A stretch of DNA of 11,601 nucleotides from Candidatus Nanohaloarchaea archaeon (GTDB lineage: Archaea; EX4484-52; GLR71), in assembly GCA_030636615.1 (NCBI GenBank), contig DAOVWP010000011.1, forward strand, positions 1 to 11,601, given 5' to 3'. Under the pieces are notes generated by a model. The model was not told the origin of the DNA. It did not search any database and worked only from the letters and a program-made list of their open reading frames with translations. Shown piece after piece: positions 5,981 through 11,601 of the stretch (positions are counted from its first letter, which is position 1; each line of letters starts with the position of its first letter). Position numbers and translations under genes: made by a program.

Positions 5981-6550
5981 ATGACTCTATCAGATGAGAA
6001 TAAGAAGTTTTTGCTTGCTTTAGCAAGAAGTACTATACAGGATTGTCTGGATGGTAATAAGGGTAAGTCTTTGACTTCTGTTCCAGTTGATCTTGAAGAG
6101 ATGAGGGGGGCTTTTGTGACGCTTAAGATTAATGATGAGTTGAGAGGTTGTGTTGGTCATATCCAGCCGATAATGCCGTTATATATGGATGTTGCGGAGA
6201 ATGTGATAAATGCGGCATTTAATGATGCAAGGTTTTGTCCGCTTAGTGGGTTTGAGTTGGGCTCTGTTGTAATTGAAATTTCTGTTCTGAGTGTGCCGAA
6301 AATTGTTTCTGTCAGTTCTTCAAAGGACTATTTTTCGAAAATTGAAATAGGTAAGCATGGGATAATAATAGAAAGGAACGGTTGTTCTGCCGTGTTTCTT
6401 CCTCAGGTTCCTGTTGAGCAGGGATGGGATGTCAAAGAGTATCTTTCACAATTGTGTTATAAGGCAGGGCTTAGTGTGAATGCATGGATGGAGAGCGATG
6501 CAAAGATATATACATTTGAAGCTGAGGTTTTTGGTGAGGATAATATTTAG
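5981..6550 (+). CDS. AMMECR1-domain protein
   Basis: A 189-residue single-domain protein of the AMMECR1 family, conserved across archaea and eukaryotes. The hallmark L-R-G-C-V-G-H is at 54-60, preceded by G-A-F-V-T-L. A-A-F-x-D-x-R-F (78-85), the I-E-I-S-V-L strand (98-103), I-G-K-H-G-I-I-I (123-130), F-L-P-Q-V (139-143) and K-A-G-L (161-164) all match the family in order. Length is normal and there is no fusion to the MEMO domain that often neighbours it. The molecular function is not established; the invariant Cys57 in the RGC motif has led to suggestions of an enzymatic role. The stop codon TAG overlaps the stop of the convergent dus gene by part of its sequence. Confidence 0.94.
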   Translation: MTLSDENKKFLLALARSTIQDCLDGNKGKSLTSVPVDLEEMRGAFVTLKINDELRGCVGHIQPIMPLYMDVAENVINAAFNDARFCPLSGFELGSVVIEISVLSVPKIVSVSSSKDYFSKIEIGKHGIIIERNGCSAVFLPQVPVEQGWDVKEYLSQLCYKAGLSVNAWMESDAKIYTFEAEVFGEDNI

Positions 6551-7509
6551 TCTGATTTGAGCTGTTCAAGTTTTTTGCGAAGTTTTTTTTGATCAGTTAT
6601 CTGGCCGATTTCTGCTTTGAGGCTCTTTGATCCTCTGAATCCTTTCAGGATCTGGAATACATGAAGTTTGATGTTTCCTGATGAGGCTGTGCCAAATTTC
6701 TGTGTATAATCCCAATATTTAAGAATTGTATCTATCTTGTCTTTGCAATCCGGTTCAGGCAATAGTTCTCCTGTTTTCAGATAGTGTTCTGTGCGCCTGA
6801 AAATATCAGGGTCGCCCATTGCGGCTCTTCCGATCATTGCTCCGTCGCATCCTGTCTGGTCAATCATGTTTTTGATCTCTGTTGGGCACCATAATTCTCC
6901 GTTACCTATGACAGGTATGTTGAGTGATTCCTTCAGCTTTTTAATTAGGCTCCAATCCGCTTTTCCGCTATATCCCTGTTCGGCTGTTTTTGCATGAAGG
7001 GTTACAGCAGAGCAGCCTAAATCTTCTGCGATTTTTCCAATTTTTAAGTATGTTAGGCACTTATCTTTAGCCCATCCGGATCTTATCTTTACTGTGACCG
7101 GTTTGCTAGTGTTGTCGATTACTGCCTTAATCACGTTCTGAGCATTTTTCTGGTCACGCATAAGCATTGCACCGGAGTTGATGCTGGTGATTTTTCTGAC
7201 AGGGCAGCCCATGTTTATGTCTATTATATCGCAGTTGGTGTTGGTTATGGCCTCTGTTGCGATCTTTATGTTTTTTGGGTCTGATCCGAATAACTGGAAT
7301 GATACAGGATTTTCTGATCTGTCTGTCATAAGATAGAGTTCTATTGTCTTTTTTGAGCCATGAGCTATTGCATTTGCTGATATCATCTCAGAGCAAACCA
7401 GTCCTGCACCAAGATCATGGCAGATCTTTCTGAATGCAAGGTTAGTTATCCCTGCCATTGGTGCCAGGATAAGCTGATTTTTAAGCCTGACTTTTCCTAT
7501 CGTGAACAT
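6547..7509 (-). CDS. tRNA-dihydrouridine synthase (Dus, NifR3-like)
   Basis: A 320-residue FMN-dependent TIM-barrel enzyme that reduces uridine to dihydrouridine in tRNA D-loops using NAD(P)H. The N-terminal L-A-P-M-A-G-I-T-N is the flavin-binding start of the barrel. The catalytic Cys102 lies in N-M-G-C-P-V-R-K-I. Conserved Lys141 and Arg143 (V-K-I-R-S-G-W), His172 (L-H-A-K-T), G-N-G-E at 202-205, and G-R-A-A-M-G at 227-232 line the FMN/phosphate site. The C-terminal roughly 80 residues form the helical tRNA-binding domain. By motif style it is closest to the DusB/NifR3 group; the exact tRNA position modified cannot be read from sequence. Its stop codon TAA overlaps the TAG of the convergent AMMECR1 gene. 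A TATA box 28 bp upstream suggests a leaderless mRNA. Confidence 0.95.
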   Translation of the reverse strand: MFTIGKVRLKNQLILAPMAGITNLAFRKICHDLGAGLVCSEMISANAIAHGSKKTIELYLMTDRSENPVSFQLFGSDPKNIKIATEAITNTNCDIIDINMGCPVRKITSINSGAMLMRDQKNAQNVIKAVIDNTSKPVTVKIRSGWAKDKCLTYLKIGKIAEDLGCSAVTLHAKTAEQGYSGKADWSLIKKLKESLNIPVIGNGELWCPTEIKNMIDQTGCDGAMIGRAAMGDPDIFRRTEHYLKTGELLPEPDCKDKIDTILKYWDYTQKFGTASSGNIKLHVFQILKGFRGSKSLKAEIGQITDQKKLRKKLEQLKSD

Positions 7510-7528
7510 ATCAATAATAACCTATGAG

Positions 7529-7543
7529 ATATATTTATAAAGG
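7529..7543. promoter_or_regulatory. Palindromic TATA box: dus promoter, possibly also the eS19 cluster
   Basis: On the minus strand CCTTTATAAATATAT is centred about 28 bp upstream of the dus ATG at 7509. The core TTTATAAA (7534-7541) is a perfect palindrome and could also bind TBP in the other orientation, giving an eS19 transcript with a leader of about 90 nt. The dus role is well supported by spacing; the plus-strand role is inference. Confidence 0.5.
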
Positions 7544-7612
7544 TTTTATTGAAAATAAGATTAAATCTGTAGGGGATTTGCTGTTTCTTAGTGGAGTTAG
7601 CTAAAAGATTTG

Positions 7613-7631
7613 ATTGAAAATAATATTCAAT
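7613..7631 (+). promoter_or_regulatory. Dyad symmetry upstream of eS19, possible operator
   Basis: ATTGAA and TTCAAT form a perfect 6-bp inverted repeat with a 7-nt AT spacer, ending 21 bp before the eS19 start codon. Its left part repeats a 15-nt sequence found at 7548-7562 with one mismatch (ATTGAAAATAA[G/T]ATT). A regulator of the ribosomal cluster could bind here, but AT-rich dyads also arise by chance. The eS19 Shine-Dalgarno site (AGAAGGT, 7638-7644) follows directly. Confidence 0.35.
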
Positions 7632-7652
7632 AAAAATAGAAGGTAATAAAAT

Positions 7653-8252
7653 ATGGTAACAGTATATGATGTAGAACAAGGTAAGCTTGTTGTGAAAGTA
7701 GCTGAAAAGCTGAAAGCTGATAAAGACTGTAATATTCCTGAATGGGTATATCATGTTAAGACTGGTCATGGCAGGGTAAGAATCCCTGATAATCCTGAGT
7801 GGTGGTATGAAAGACTTGCGTCTGTGTTTAGACTAGTATATAAGAATCCGCAGATTGGTGTTTCTAAGCTTAAAACGCATTATGGTGGCAGGAAGAATAG
7901 AGGTCATGCGCCAGAAAAAAGGGTAGATGCCGGCGGAAAGATCATAAGAGTATGTCTGCAGCAGCTTGTTGAACTTGGTCTTCTTGAGAAAGGAAAATTG
8001 AAAGGACGTGTTGTTAGCGCAAAAGGACAGGCATTGATTGATAATTCTGCTTATGAACTTGCAGGTAGTCCTAAACCGCTCAAGGTTAAGAAAGTGTCAG
8101 ATAAGGCATCGGAAAAGAAATCTAAGTCAAAAGAACTTCCGAAAGCAAAGGTTGAGGAAAAGGAAAGTGTTGTGAAGGTGCCTCAGGATGCTGTGAGCAA
8201 AGAAGATAAGGAAAAAAAGGAGGAAAGTAAGCCTGCAAAGGTCAAAAAGTGA
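7653..8252 (+). CDS. rps19e: Ribosomal protein eS19 with lysine-rich C-terminal tail
   Basis: Small-subunit protein eS19, needed for assembly and stability of the 30S head. The core (about residues 1-138) is typical: V-Y-D-V near the start, P-E-W-V-Y-H-V-K-T-G at 29-38, E-W-W-Y-E-R at 49-54, Y-G-G-R-K-N-R-G at 77-84, and C-L-Q-Q-L-V at 101-106, within a winged-helix fold. Archaeal eS19 normally ends around 150 residues; here a tail of about 60 residues (140-199), made almost entirely of Lys, Glu, Ser, Ala, Val and Pro, follows. It is low-complexity and probably disordered. The ATG has a Shine-Dalgarno site (GAAGGTAAT) about 8 nt upstream. This is the first gene of the cluster running to ftsY. 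Confidence 0.95.
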   Translation: MVTVYDVEQGKLVVKVAEKLKADKDCNIPEWVYHVKTGHGRVRIPDNPEWWYERLASVFRLVYKNPQIGVSKLKTHYGGRKNRGHAPEKRVDAGGKIIRVCLQQLVELGLLEKGKLKGRVVSAKGQALIDNSAYELAGSPKPLKVKKVSDKASEKKSKSKELPKAKVEEKESVVKVPQDAVSKEDKEKKEESKPAKVKK

Positions 8253-8267
8253 AGGGTGTAATTATTT

Positions 8268-8549
8268 ATGTCAGGTATTGATGATCTCAACTCACAAAGA
8301 ACCAATGAGTTACAGGAAGAGCAGAATAGGATGCTAGAGCAGATACTTCGTAAAGTTCTTGTTCCTGAAGCAATACAAAGGTTCAACAATGTTAAGGTTG
8401 TGAAGCCGGAAATTGCTGCTCAGCTTGAAATGTATCTTGTGAAACTCTACCAGAGCGGACAGTTGAAACAACCTCTAAGTGAGGAGCAATTGATACAGAT
8501 ACTTGATAAGGTTACTCCAAAGACAACTTTTAATATTAGAAGAAGATAA
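8268..8549 (+). CDS. PDCD5-family DNA-binding protein
   Basis: A 93-residue protein of the archaeal PDCD5/TFAR19 family, small triple-helix-bundle proteins reported to bind DNA. An acidic, Gln-rich N-terminal helix (E-L-Q-E-E-Q-N-R-M at 14-22) is followed by the family core: L-V-P-E-A-I-Q-R-F (31-39), V-V-K-P-E (44-48), L-Y-Q-S-G-Q-L (60-66) and L-S-E-E-Q-L (70-75). The end K-T-T-F-N-I-R-R-R matches the conserved basic C-terminus. It is somewhat shorter than usual (about 110-120) at the N-terminal end. Its gene occupies the standard place between eS19 and eL39 in archaeal genomes. AGGGTG 8 nt before the ATG serves as the ribosome-binding site. Function in archaea remains poorly defined. Confidence 0.92.
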   Translation: MSGIDDLNSQRTNELQEEQNRMLEQILRKVLVPEAIQRFNNVKVVKPEIAAQLEMYLVKLYQSGQLKQPLSEEQLIQILDKVTPKTTFNIRRR

Positions 8550-8562
8550 ATGGTGATTTAAT

Positions 8563-8736
8563 ATGGGAAGAAATAAAACTTATGCCAAGAAGAAAAAAAT
8601 GGTTAAGGCAGCATCAAAAGCAAGGAATGCACCAAGGTGGTGCGATCTGAAGACTTATGGTATGCTGAGGGCGAGATTTAAAAGAATCCTGAACAGGACT
8701 TCACGGAGCTGGAGACGGAATTCGATAGACTATTAA
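8563..8736 (+). CDS. rpl39e: Ribosomal protein eL39
   Basis: A 57-residue, very basic protein that lines the exit tunnel of the large ribosomal subunit; small enough to be missed by length cut-offs. It starts M-G-R-N-K-T-Y-A-K-K-K-K, keeps the family's A-P-R-W (22-26 region) and the final W-R-R-N motif (50-53). It is slightly longer than the usual 51 residues. Trp26 is followed by C-D-L-K-T, where other archaea have a V-x-x-K-T type sequence. GGTGA lies 6 nt upstream of the ATG, 2 nt after the PDCD5 stop codon. It fits its standard place before eL31. Confidence 0.93.
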   Translation: MGRNKTYAKKKKMVKAASKARNAPRWCDLKTYGMLRARFKRILNRTSRSWRRNSIDY

Positions 8737-8747
8737 GGTGATTTATG

Positions 8748-9308
8748 ATGGATAAGAGAATTGATATGATCCCTTTGCGCGATGCCTGGAAGGGTTCGAG
8801 GAAGAAACGAGCATCTAAAGCTATTAAGCTTGTGAAACAGTATGCAACCAAACACACAAAAGCCAAGATTGTGAAGATTTCTAAACAGCTTAATGAGAAA
8901 CTATGGTTTGATGGATGCCAGAATATTCCCCGAAAAGTAAAAGTGCAGATTCTTACTGATAAAGTTGACAGTGTTTCATGGATTGAGTTGGCTGATGTTG
9001 AATTTGTTAAGCCTATGACTAAAGTTGAAAAAGCTGACAAGTCCAAGAAAGCTGAAGAAAAGAAAAAAGCAGAGGCTGATATTGCCAAAAAAGAAGCTGA
9101 TGCGAAAAAGTCTGCGCAAAAAAGATCTGAAGATACTAAGAAAGGTGTGAAGGATGCGAAAGTGTCCGGTACCACTAAAACCACTAAAGATAAGGTAAAG
9201 GTTAAAGAAATCAAGGACGTGAAAGAGACTAAAAAAGATGCAAAAAAAGATGTCGTGAAAGCAAGTCCTAAGAAAGCAAGTACAAAAAAACCTGTTGAGA
9301 AGAAGTAA
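8748..9308 (+). CDS. rpl31e: Ribosomal protein eL31 with long lysine-rich C-terminal tail
   Basis: Large-subunit protein eL31, located near the exit of the peptide tunnel. The core (about 1-92) carries I-P-L-R-D-A-W (8-14), R-K-K-R-A-S-K-A (18-25), K-L-W-F-D-G (51-56) and I-P-R-K-V-K-V (60-66). Archaeal eL31 is usually about 80-100 residues; here about 93 more residues (94-186) form a Lys/Ala/Glu/Asp-rich tail with K-K-A-, S-P-K-K- and T-K-K-P-type patches resembling histone H1-like tails. Two adjacent ATGs are possible; I take the second (8748) because it places GGTGA 6 nt upstream, the same spacing as eL39. The first (8745) would leave only 3 nt and adds one Met. The A residues of the eL39 stop codon run into this site. 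A hairpin plus T-tract covers the stop codon. Confidence 0.93.
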   Translation: MDKRIDMIPLRDAWKGSRKKRASKAIKLVKQYATKHTKAKIVKISKQLNEKLWFDGCQNIPRKVKVQILTDKVDSVSWIELADVEFVKPMTKVEKADKSKKAEEKKKAEADIAKKEADAKKSAQKRSEDTKKGVKDAKVSGTTKTTKDKVKVKEIKDVKETKKDAKKDVVKASPKKASTKKPVEKK

Positions 9309-9337
9309 TCTTCTCTTTTCTTTATTTTTTTATTTTT
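9297..9337 (+). terminator. Hairpin and T-tract across the eL31 stop (terminator or attenuator)
   Basis: GAGAAGA (9297-9303) and TCTTCTC (9309-9315) form a perfect 7-bp stem with a 5-nt loop AGTAA that contains the eL31 stop codon TAA. A T-rich run (9316-9337, interrupted by one C and two A) follows at once. T-runs terminate archaeal RNA polymerase. The next gene has no clear TATA box of its own here, so partial read-through, or a processing point between the two halves of the cluster, is likely. Confidence 0.55.
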
Positions 9338-9358
9338 CAATGAAGGAGTGATTGATGT

Positions 9359-10039
9359 ATGCATATCAAAATGAGTTCGCATGACGGTGATCCGAATATA
9401 GGACTTTATGTTGTCGCTACTGATAAGTTTGTCATTGCTCCAGATGAGCGGGTTGATGGATTAGATGTTCTTGGTTGCAAGAATATTGTATATACAAAAG
9501 TGTCTGAGACAGATTTTCTTGGAATATTCATTTGCGCAAATTCCAAGGGTATTCTTGTGCCTTCTGTTATGTCTGATGTAAGGCTTGATAGACTTAAGGA
9601 AGATATGGCAAAAATTGATAAGAACATAAAGATTGCAAGGCTTGAGGGCAGTTATACAGCTCTTGGAAATCTTATATTGTGCAACGATAAATTCGCTTTG
9701 ATATCTCCGTTGATCGCTGAGCATAAGAAACTTATTGAGTCTGTTCTTGGTGTAAAGGTAAAAGTTTCCATTCTTCAGAACATGGATATTGTGGGATCAA
9801 TATGCGCCGTTACAAACAAAGGTTTTCTTATGAATTTCAATGCTGAGAAGGAAGATTATGAGTTTGTTAAAGAGGTTTTTGGTGTTGATGGTGATATAGG
9901 TTCTGTGAATTTTGGCAGTCCGTTCATAAAAAGCGGGGTTATAGTTAATTCGAAAGGAGTTATAGCAGGAAACCAGACAAGCGGTCCTGAAATAACCAGA
10001 ATAGATGAAGCGTTTGGATTTCTTGAGAAATTCGGGTGA
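9359..10039 (+). CDS. eif6: Translation initiation factor aIF6 (ribosome anti-association factor)
   Basis: A 226-residue protein of the normal aIF6 length. It binds the large subunit and prevents premature joining of the 30S subunit, with an added role in ribosome maturation. The family is a five-fold propeller of repeated alpha-beta units. Visible landmarks are D-P-N-I-G-L-Y near the N-terminus, L-V-P-type segments such as I-L-V-P-S at about 65-69, G-N-L-I-L-C-N, V-G-S-I-C-A-V-T-N-K-G, and the C-terminal G-V-I-V-N-S-K-G-V-I-A-G. The start M-H-I matches the family; an ATG 4 nt earlier is out of frame. GGAGTGAT 8 nt upstream is the strongest ribosome-binding site of the cluster, as expected for a gene after a probable termination signal. 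Confidence 0.96.
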   Translation: MHIKMSSHDGDPNIGLYVVATDKFVIAPDERVDGLDVLGCKNIVYTKVSETDFLGIFICANSKGILVPSVMSDVRLDRLKEDMAKIDKNIKIARLEGSYTALGNLILCNDKFALISPLIAEHKKLIESVLGVKVKVSILQNMDIVGSICAVTNKGFLMNFNAEKEDYEFVKEVFGVDGDIGSVNFGSPFIKSGVIVNSKGVIAGNQTSGPEITRIDEAFGFLEKFG

Positions 10040-10046
10040 GTTTTAT

Positions 10047-10466
10047 ATGAATAATATGAATAAAGACATGGATGCAGAGACCCAGAGTAAGATGTATCAG
10101 TTTCAGGTGATACAGCAGCAGATGCAACAGCTTGATCAGCAGAAAGCACAGATTCAGCAGAGAATGGTTGAGTTTGATGTTACTTCAACAACAGTTGATG
10201 CTCTTAAGGAAGAAGATAAGGAAATTATTTTTCCTTTAGGTGGTGGGCTTTTTGTTGAGGGAACCAGAAGCAGTATTGATCGCGTACTTGTTCCTGTCGG
10301 CGCAGGTGTACTTGTTCGCAAAAAGGTGAGTGATGCGGAAGTTTTCATCAAGCAACGCAAGGATGAGATGATGGATGCTTTGGAACAGATTGACCGGCAG
10401 ATTGTCAAGATGAATGATACATCTGAGATGATAATGAAAGATATACAAGATAAGTCAAAGAAGTGA
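10047..10466 (+). CDS. pfdA: Prefoldin alpha subunit
   Basis: A 139-residue subunit of the hexameric (two alpha, four beta) chaperone that captures unfolded proteins and passes them to the thermosome. Gln-rich N-terminal coiled coil (about 11-45), a central beta-hairpin region with P-L-G-G-G-L-F-V (63-70) and L-V-P-V-G-A-G-V-L-V (81-90), then a second coiled coil (about 95-135) ending in basic residues. The two beta-hairpins are the mark of the alpha type. I start at ATG 10047, which has GGTGA 7 nt upstream formed from the aIF6 stop region; an in-frame ATG at 10005 would lie inside aIF6 without a good site and would add 14 residues unlike the family. Here it directly follows aIF6, where many archaea have eL20 (LX) between them. 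Confidence 0.93.
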   Translation: MNNMNKDMDAETQSKMYQFQVIQQQMQQLDQQKAQIQQRMVEFDVTSTTVDALKEEDKEIIFPLGGGLFVEGTRSSIDRVLVPVGAGVLVRKKVSDAEVFIKQRKDEMMDALEQIDRQIVKMNDTSEMIMKDIQDKSKK

Positions 10467-10473
10467 TCATAAA

Positions 10474-11601
10474 ATGTTTGGGCTTCTTAAAAAGAAACTT
10501 TCTGATACAATTAAAAACATTTCAGGAAAGATTGAAGACGAAGCAGATGTGAAGAAAGAGTCTAAAGATAAAGAAGTAAAAAAGCCTGTTTCGATGAAGA
10601 AAGATAAAAAAGAGAGTAAGGATAAGGCAGATAATGTTGAAGTAAAAGAAAATGTCGATGTTGAATCTGTTTGTGATGAGGTTTCTGTTTCTGATGAGAA
10701 TGTTGAGGAACTTGGTGATAATAAAGGTCAAAATGATAAAGGGTTTTTATCAAAACTGACAAAGACCTTTACCCATGTTGATATATCTGCAGAAGTGCTT
10801 GATAATCTTTTGTGGGATCTTGAAGTGGCTCTTCTTGAAAATAATGTTGCAATGGAAGTTGCGCAGAAGATTTGCGCTGATGTGAAAGGTGAGCTTTTAG
10901 ATGAGTCAGTGAAACGAGGATCAATTGAAGAAGTGATATCCGGTGCTGTCAGAAAGAGTGTGAGAGAGATTCTTGATCAGGAAGGCTCCAGTATTCTTGA
11001 TGTCGTATCAAAATGCAAGAATGAGGGGCGTGTGGCAAAGATTGTGTTTGTTGGGTTTAATGGTTCGGGGAAGACGACAAATCTTGTGAAACTTTCAAAG
11101 TATCTTACAGATAATGGTTTTAGTTCTGTCTTTGCTGCCGGTGATACTTTCAGGGCTGCGGCAATACAACAACTTGAAGAGCATGCTGATAATCTTTCAG
11201 TAAAAATAGTTAAGCAGGATTATGGGGCTGATTCAGCTGCAGTCATATTTGATGCTGTGAAGTATGCAGAGTCAAAAAATGTGGATGTTGTACTGGCTGA
11301 TACTGCCGGAAGGAATCATCAGGATTCTAATCTTCTGTCTGAGCTGGAAAAGATTGTAAGGGTAATCAAACCAGATTTATGCATACTTGTTGTTGAATCA
11401 ATTGCCGGGAATGATGTGGTTGAGCAGGCAAAGATGTTTTCCAAGGTAAAGCTTGATGGTTTTGTCCTTTCTAAATGGGATGTTGATAATAAAGGTGGAG
11501 CGGCTCTGACGCTTACTTATATGGTAAGGAAACCTATATATTTCCTTGGGACCGGTCAGGAATACAATGATTTTAAGATTTTTGATATAGATGATGTAGT
11601 A
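10474..11601 (+). CDS. ftsY: FtsY, signal recognition particle receptor, partial (C-terminus beyond window edge)
   Basis: 376 codons are visible before the edge. FtsY is the SRP GTPase that docks ribosome-SRP complexes at the membrane. A short amphipathic start (M-F-G-L-L-K-K-K-L) that may touch the membrane leads into a highly charged Lys/Glu/Asp-rich linker (about 20-88). The helical N domain (about 90-185) and the GTPase G domain follow: P-loop G-F-N-G-S-G-K-T-T-N at 194-203, D-T-F-R-A-A-A at 224-230, D-T-A-G-R at 276-280, S-K-W-D at 333-336 and K-G-G-A-A at 340-344. Several positions differ from the family consensus: Asn203 for Thr, E-S-x-x-G-N (308-313) for D-A-x-x-G-Q, and S-K for T-K. 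Only the last few residues should be missing. GTGATC upstream of the ATG contains the prefoldin stop codon. Confidence 0.95.
   Translation, partial: MFGLLKKKLSDTIKNISGKIEDEADVKKESKDKEVKKPVSMKKDKKESKDKADNVEVKENVDVESVCDEVSVSDENVEELGDNKGQNDKGFLSKLTKTFTHVDISAEVLDNLLWDLEVALLENNVAMEVAQKICADVKGELLDESVKRGSIEEVISGAVRKSVREILDQEGSSILDVVSKCKNEGRVAKIVFVGFNGSGKTTNLVKLSKYLTDNGFSSVFAAGDTFRAAAIQQLEEHADNLSVKIVKQDYGADSAAVIFDAVKYAESKNVDVVLADTAGRNHQDSNLLSELEKIVRVIKPDLCILVVESIAGNDVVEQAKMFSKVKLDGFVLSKWDVDNKGGAALTLTYMVRKPIYFLGTGQEYNDFKIFDIDDVV

Noticed and set aside
7497..7769. Minus-strand 90-residue frame between dus and eS19
   Set aside because: It overlaps the eS19 N-terminus and the dus start, has AT-driven composition and matches no family I recognise.
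8678..9382. Minus-strand 234-residue Phe/Ser/Leu-rich frame opposite eL31
   Set aside because: It is the antisense image of the Lys/Ala/Glu-rich eL31 tail and has no plausible domain or promoter.
10005..10046. Upstream ATG start for prefoldin alpha
   Set aside because: It lies inside aIF6, has no well-placed ribosome-binding site and adds residues unlike the family; ATG 10047 has GGTGA at proper spacing.
10522..10762. Minus-strand frames opposite the start of FtsY
   Set aside because: They are shadows of the charged FtsY linker; their Phe/Leu/His richness is the complement of Lys/Glu codons.
1..11601. Search for CRISPR arrays, insertion-sequence ends, box C/D RNAs and defence genes
   Set aside because: I saw no regularly spaced repeats, transposase motifs, convincing paired C and D boxes or known defence domains by eye.

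Overview
This is archaeal chromosomal DNA. The evidence is eS19, eL39, eL31 and eL40 ribosomal proteins, a PDCD5-family protein, aIF6, prefoldin alpha, the clamp-loader small subunit RfcS and an AK6/Fap7-type kinase, with TATA boxes about 27 bp upstream of several start codons. The base composition is AT-rich. Ribosomal proteins with long lysine-rich tails, no eL20/LX gene between aIF6 and prefoldin, and several shortened or diverged family members would suit a DPANN-type lineage, but the window alone cannot fix the phylum.

Layout. Positions 1-596 (minus) hold the N-terminal part of a lipoprotein that is clearly more AT-rich than the rest. It lies beyond the 3' end of a tRNA-Thr(GGT) gene (674-747, minus), a typical boundary for acquired DNA. 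Next on the minus strand are a 56-residue eL40 gene (868-1038) and an HtpX-like membrane protein (1120-1941) that has lost the usual third zinc ligand. Upstream of these is a minus-strand pair overlapping by 4 nt: a large exported transglutaminase-core protein (2555-4654) followed by the AK6/Fap7-type NTPase (2016-2558).

RfcS (4708-5679, plus) diverges from the transglutaminase gene across only 53 bp and shares an AT-rich core promoter with it. RfcS converges with, and overlaps by 20 nt, a 74-residue Cys/His-rich protein (5660-5884, minus). That gene diverges from an AMMECR1-domain gene (5981-6550, plus), whose stop codon overlaps the stop of a convergent tRNA-dihydrouridine synthase (6547-7509, minus).

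From 7653 to the right edge runs the conserved archaeal translation and secretion cluster, all on the plus strand: eS19, PDCD5, eL39, eL31, aIF6, prefoldin alpha, FtsY (cut by the window edge). The genes are tightly spaced and have GGTGA-like Shine-Dalgarno sites that often contain the previous stop codon. A hairpin plus T-tract across the eL31 stop codon may split the cluster into a ribosomal-protein half and an aIF6/prefoldin/FtsY half. Genes outside this cluster mostly look leaderless.

Most of the window is conserved housekeeping. I found no CRISPR array, transposon or obviously new multigene system. The items most worth a second look are the HtpX ligand loss, the RING-like small protein, the lysine-rich ribosomal tails, the hairpin at the eL31 stop, the altered FtsY GTPase motifs and the composition break at the tRNA.
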